A DNA stretch of 57,474 bases. It comes from an uncultured Lachnospiraceae bacterium (GTDB lineage Bacteria; Bacillota; Clostridia; Lachnospirales; Lachnospiraceae). The notes under the pieces were generated by a model that was given only the letters and a program-made list of their open reading frames with translations, was not told the DNA's origin and searched no databases. The stretch lies in NCBI GenBank assembly GCA_945868305.1, contig CAMBKU010000006.1, positions 1-57,474 on the forward strand. The letters run 5' to 3'. Every line of letters begins with the position of its first letter. The stretch's first letter is position 1. Made by a program: the position numbers and the translations under genes. Shown here in pieces: positions 54,212 through 57,474 of this stretch.

Positions 54212-55397
54212 GGTACTTAAAATAGCAGTGATATTTGGGGCAGATGCCGTTTATATCGGAGGAGAAGCCTTTGGGCTTCGTGCAAAAGCAAAAAATTTTT
54301 CTATGGAGGATATGAAGGAAGGCATTATCTTCGCTCATGAGCATGGCGTGAAGGTATATGTGACGGCAAATATCCTTGCACATAATGAGGATTTGGAGGG
54401 CGTGCGCGATTATTTTGAAGAATTAAGGCGAATAAAGCCGGATGCGCTTATTATTTCAGATCCAGGCGTATTTACGATTGCGCGTGAGGTATGCCCGGAA
54501 ATTGATATTCACATCAGTACCCAGGCAAATAACACCAATTACGGGACATTTTTATTCTGGCAGAAGATGGGTGCCAGCCGTGTTGTGACTGCAAGAGAAC
54601 TTTCTCTGTCTGAAATAAAACAGATTCGGGCAAAGATACCTGAAGATTTTGAAATAGAGACATTTGTTCATGGAGCTATGTGCATTTCCTATTCTGGCAG
54701 ATGCCTGCTCAGCAATTATTTTACTGGAAGGGATGCAAATCAGGGAGCCTGTACGCATCCTTGCCGCTGGAAATACGCAGTGGTGGAGGAAAAAAGACCG
54801 GGGGAATATCTTCCGGTATATGAAAATGAACGGGGAACTTATATTTTTAATTCTAAGGATTTATGTATGATTGAGCATATTCCGGAGTTAATCGAGGCAG
54901 GAATTGACAGCTTTAAGATTGAGGGACGTATGAAGACGGCACTATATGTGGCAACAGTGGCACGAACCTATCGGAAGGCAATCGATGACTATCTGGAGTC
55001 TCCGGAAAAATATAAACAGAATATGCCGTGGTATTTAGATCAGATTTCCAACTGCACGTACAGACATTTTACCACAGGATTTTTCTTTGGTAAGCCATCT
55101 GAAGAAGCGCAGATTTACGATAACAACACCTATGAGAAAGAATATACGTATCTTGGCATTGTGGGGGAAAAGAATGCCGAGGGGTTATATAAAATTGAGC
55201 AGCGTAATAAGTTTTCCGTTGGGGAAACAATAGAAATTATGCGCCCAAATGGTGATAATATTCCGGTTACGGTAAAGCGTATTGTGGATGAAGAAGGAAA
55301 TGATATGCCATCTGCACCGCATCCGAAACAGGTATTATATATTGACTTAGGACAGGTTTTAGAGAGGTACGATATTTTACGAAGAAAAGAGGAATGA
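54171..55397 (+). CDS. U32 family protein, probable tRNA uridine 5-hydroxylation protein TrhP
   Basis: A 408-residue U32 peptidase-family protein. PELLVPASSLEVLKIAV opens the barrel; a cysteine set in CISYSGRCLLS and GACTHPCRW could bind an Fe-S cluster. Members YrrN/YrrO of Bacillus and TrhP of Escherichia coli form ho5U34 in tRNA, the substrate of TrmR. The 41-base overlap with trmR means tight coupling. Earlier annotations call this family collagenase, which is unlikely to be right here. Confidence 0.88.
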   Translation: MRHPELLVPASSLEVLKIAVIFGADAVYIGGEAFGLRAKAKNFSMEDMKEGIIFAHEHGVKVYVTANILAHNEDLEGVRDYFEELRRIKPDALIISDPGVFTIAREVCPEIDIHISTQANNTNYGTFLFWQKMGASRVVTARELSLSEIKQIRAKIPEDFEIETFVHGAMCISYSGRCLLSNYFTGRDANQGACTHPCRWKYAVVEEKRPGEYLPVYENERGTYIFNSKDLCMIEHIPELIEAGIDSFKIEGRMKTALYVATVARTYRKAIDDYLESPEKYKQNMPWYLDQISNCTYRHFTTGFFFGKPSEEAQIYDNNTYEKEYTYLGIVGEKNAEGLYKIEQRNKFSVGETIEIMRPNGDNIPVTVKRIVDEEGNDMPSAPHPKQVLYIDLGQVLERYDILRRKEE

Positions 55398-55401
55398 GAC
55401 T

Positions 55402-56457
55402 ATGGGAAACGAAAAGTATGTGGCGTATGTGGGAACTTATACACATGAAAACAGTATTGGAATCCATCTGTATGATCTGGATATGGTGAAGGGAAGCTTG
55501 AAAGAGCGTAAGGTTATTCCAATCAATAACCCTTCCGATCTTATCGTGTCGAACAGTGGAAAATATCTGTATTCGATTGCAGATGAAGGGGTTGAGGCTT
55601 TTAAAATTTTGCCGGACGGTGATTTGGAACCGATTAATGAAAAATGGATTGGCGGTATGCGGGGATGCTATGTTGAGTTAGATGATGAGGATCGCTATCT
55701 CTTTGTCGGCGGCTATCATGATGGACGTGTGACCATGATGAAATTAAATGAGGATGGAAGTATTGATTCTATTGCAGATGGCATTTTCCATAAGGGAATG
55801 GGAAGAAGCATTGCGCAGCGAAATTTCAGCCCGCATGTGACCTGTGTTAAGGTGACACCTGATCAGAAATTTTTATGTGCTGTGGACAGTGGGTTAGATC
55901 ACATCAAGATTTATCGTCTGGATTATGAACATGGAAAAATGAAACTTGCGGATATTTTAAGATGCCCGCTTGAGTCTGCTCCGCGTATGATCCGTTTCAG
56001 CAGGGATGGGAAATTTGCATATGTACTCTGCGAACTCAGCAACAATGTGGAAGTTTACAGCTATAATGTAAAAAATGATCAGCCGTGTTTTGAGAGAGTT
56101 CAGACCATTTCGACGCAGGGACCTAAAGCAAATGACATCTGTGCGGCATCCGGGATGGAGATTTCCTTGGATGGGGATTATCTGTTCTGTACCAATGCGG
56201 GTGTAAATACGGTAGTTATATATAAAGTTGACAAGGAGACAGGGAAACTAGAAGCGGTATGTAATTCCATGATTAGTGGTGATTACCCGAAAATGCTTGG
56301 CATCTTCCCGGATCGCACCCATTTTATGAGCCTGAATCATGAGACGAATGAGATAACAACATTTTTGGTAAACTACGATAACAATACGATTTTGATGGAA
56401 GGCAAACCGGTAAAGGTAGACAAGCCGAACTGTGTTTACATTCATAAATTATTATAG
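55402..56457 (+). CDS. Lactonase family beta-propeller protein (6-phosphogluconolactonase-like)
   Basis: A 351-residue seven-bladed propeller protein of the Pgl/YbhE family: AYVGTYTHENSIGIHLYD at the start, then blade repeats such as GKYLYSIADEG, RYLFVGGYHDGRVT and FSPHVTCVKVTPDQKFL. It may hydrolyse 6-phosphogluconolactone, but no pentose-phosphate gene is nearby and the family includes other sugar-acid lactonases. It starts four bases after the U32 gene. Confidence 0.85.
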   Translation: MGNEKYVAYVGTYTHENSIGIHLYDLDMVKGSLKERKVIPINNPSDLIVSNSGKYLYSIADEGVEAFKILPDGDLEPINEKWIGGMRGCYVELDDEDRYLFVGGYHDGRVTMMKLNEDGSIDSIADGIFHKGMGRSIAQRNFSPHVTCVKVTPDQKFLCAVDSGLDHIKIYRLDYEHGKMKLADILRCPLESAPRMIRFSRDGKFAYVLCELSNNVEVYSYNVKNDQPCFERVQTISTQGPKANDICAASGMEISLDGDYLFCTNAGVNTVVIYKVDKETGKLEAVCNSMISGDYPKMLGIFPDRTHFMSLNHETNEITTFLVNYDNNTILMEGKPVKVDKPNCVYIHKLL

Positions 56458-56467
56458 AGGAAAAATG

Positions 56468-56782
56468 ATGGCAAGTACAAAATATAATCTGACAGAAGAA
56501 GTAAAAAAGCTGGAAACGCTTACTTCCCAGGGAGATGATTTGAAAGAAAATGCGGTACAGATTTTAGAGGAAATCTGTCATTGTATTGAATGCCTGGCAG
56601 CTCAGATGCCTCAAAATGAGAGGGAAGGCTATCAGTTAAAGGGCATGATTGCAGAGATTCGGGAAGATGAAGCGCGCATGAATGCGGATGGGAATGAGTT
56701 TGAAGGCGCAAAAACGGTTACAGAAGCGTGGCTTACCGATTTTTATGATTTGTGCGAGGGCTGTGGATGTAAAATCGAATAA
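56468..56782 (+). CDS. Small acidic protein of unknown function with C-terminal Cys cluster
   Basis: A 104-residue mostly helical protein ending in CEGCGCKIE, with two more Cys in CHCIEC near the middle. ATG 56468 is seven bases after GAGG; an ATG three bases earlier is also possible. A longer frame beginning inside the lactonase gene is rejected for lack of a ribosome site. I do not recognise the family. Cys pairs could bind zinc. Confidence 0.55.
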   Translation: MASTKYNLTEEVKKLETLTSQGDDLKENAVQILEEICHCIECLAAQMPQNEREGYQLKGMIAEIREDEARMNADGNEFEGAKTVTEAWLTDFYDLCEGCGCKIE

Positions 56783-56787
56783 TCAGA

Positions 56788-56816
56788 TTGCAATTTGCCA
56801 GATATCCGTATACAAT
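56788..56816 (+). promoter_or_regulatory. Promoter of the SprA-like gene
   Basis: TTGCAA (56788-56793), 17 bases, TACAAT (56811-56816). Confidence 0.72.
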
Positions 56817-56851
56817 AAAATTAGTAGAACAGCGGTTAGGGAGGCGATTCT

Positions 56852-57370
56852 ATGATAAGTGCAGTTGCAGGAAGTTCATATGGCTATGGAACATATGGTA
56901 TGTATGGTGCGGGAAAGCTGTATGATAGTGCAGTGACACCGGTAAACAGTGGTGCAGAGGCGAAAAAGGTTCATATGTCTCAGGCGGATATAAAAAAGTT
57001 AGAGCAGTTAGGGCAGATTGAATGCGAGACCTGTAAAAACCGGAAGTATCAGGATGGTTCGGATGAGATGGTATCGTTTAAAGTACCGGGACATATTTCA
57101 CCTTCTGCATCGGCATCCCGTGTTATGGGCCATGAACGGGAACATGTGGCGAATGCCCACGCAAAGGTGGCAAAAGATGAGAATGCAAAACTGGTACAGG
57201 CCAGCGTGACATTACAGACATCGATATGTCCAGAGTGTGGCAGAAGCTATGTGTCTGGTGGGGAAACCACAACACAGATCAAATATCAGGAGGATAATCC
57301 TTACGGACAGAATTTTAAGAGTTATGATGCGGCACAGGTAATTGGGCAGAATGTTGATTTGTGCGCATAG
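56852..57370 (+). CDS. SprA-family putative metalloprotease with HExxH and two CxxC motifs
   Basis: A 172-residue protein. A Gly/Tyr-rich N-terminus is followed by CETC (Cys58, Cys61), the HEREH zinc-protease motif (residues 94-98, in VMGHEREHVANA), and CPEC (Cys126, Cys129). This matches what I recall of the SprA-related family of putative metalloproteases. No signal peptide or membrane segment is seen, so the protein is probably cytoplasmic or exported by an unknown route. Both an active-site zinc and a structural zinc seem likely. Ribosome site GGGAGG. Monocistronic. Confidence 0.72.
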   Translation: MISAVAGSSYGYGTYGMYGAGKLYDSAVTPVNSGAEAKKVHMSQADIKKLEQLGQIECETCKNRKYQDGSDEMVSFKVPGHISPSASASRVMGHEREHVANAHAKVAKDENAKLVQASVTLQTSICPECGRSYVSGGETTTQIKYQEDNPYGQNFKSYDAAQVIGQNVDLCA

Positions 57371-57387
57371 AACAACGGAAAAATATG

Positions 57388-57474
57388 TGCTGCTTAAGTG
57401 ATAGAAATGAGTGGCTGAATTCCAAGAGCCGACGGTCAGCAGCAATTTTGGTGATTGAAGTCGGCGGTGTTTTT
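57388..57474 (+). terminator. Terminator with a competing upstream fold at the window edge
   Basis: GCCGAC (57428-57433) pairs with GTCGGC (57460-57465), followed by GGTGTTTTT to the window end. An alternative fold pairs TGCTGCT (57388-57394) with AGCAGCA (57438-57444) and GGCT (57413-57416) with AGCC (57427-57430), taking part of the terminator's first arm. It may be only the terminator of the SprA-like gene. Confidence 0.5.

Noticed and set aside
57411..57440. GAGCCGACGGT resembling a piece of the FMN riboswitch
   Set aside because: The rest of the FMN aptamer, such as the leading GGGGCAGGGTGAAATTCCC-type segment, is not present.

Overview
The window reads as chromosomal DNA of an endospore-forming, low-GC anaerobic Firmicute, most likely a Lachnospiraceae (Clostridium cluster XIVa) relative. 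Evidence: spore genes gpr and spoIIP, HrcA/CIRCE heat-shock control, two-copy-free arg biosynthesis, frequent TTG/GTG starts behind strong GGAGG ribosome sites, near-consensus TTGACA/TATAAT promoters, and a gene order that follows the Bacillus subtilis comEC-holA-rpsT-gpr-spoIIP-lepA-hemW-hrcA-grpE-dnaK-dnaJ-prmA-rsmE-mtaB and yrzL-yrrK-yrzB-yrrM-yrrO blocks. I saw no insertion sequence, prophage, CRISPR array, tRNA or rRNA.

Left part (1-9 kb): tail of a gene encoding a 12-residue repeat protein, a rhomboid-like membrane protein with a C-terminal Cys/His cluster, a 24-codon ORF coupled to a lipoprotein amidase, glnS, a DUF2225 gene, a MocR-type regulator, and a secreted protein (SecA1 here) whose C-terminal module recurs later. 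Arginine block (7.9-14.4 kb): argG is divergent from argC-GNAT-argJ-argB-argD, and the two promoters face each other across ARG-box-like palindromes; a solute-binding-like protein follows. Competence block (15.7-22.8 kb): comEA (as a lipoprotein), a response regulator, a sensor kinase, a double-GerMN lipoprotein, comEC and holA form one tight run; the kinase-lipoprotein arrangement resembles MtrA-MtrB-LpqB of Actinobacteria.

Middle (22.8-38 kb): rpsT (minus strand), a strongly foldable ~190-nt intergenic element, gpr, spoIIP, then an insertion relative to Bacillus holding an iron alcohol dehydrogenase and an O-antigen-ligase-like membrane protein directly followed by a second secreted protein (BspA-type leucine-rich repeats plus the same C-terminal module as the first). 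lepA and hemW come next, followed by a second insertion: an Lsa-type ABC-F antibiotic-protection gene behind a 300-nt attenuator leader, and an orphan chemoreceptor.

Right part (38-57 kb): the hrcA-grpE-dnaK-dnaJ operon with a perfect CIRCE element, a coiled-coil J-domain protein, prmA-rsmE-cysteine desulfurase-thiI (ribosome and tRNA modification), a Crh-like HPr homologue divergent from mtaB, ireB-ruvX-DUF1292, RNase J with a YlbF-family partner, an MltG-like stump, trmR-trhP (wobble uridine modification), a lactonase-fold protein, an unknown acidic protein and a SprA-family HExxH protein. The window ends in a terminator with a competing fold.

The best candidates for something undescribed are the O-ligase-like protein plus the two secreted proteins with the shared C-terminal module, the three-way-junction element at 23.25-23.44 kb, and the RR-HK-GerMN module inside the competence operon. 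All function calls rest on reading motifs and family resemblance; no search was run.
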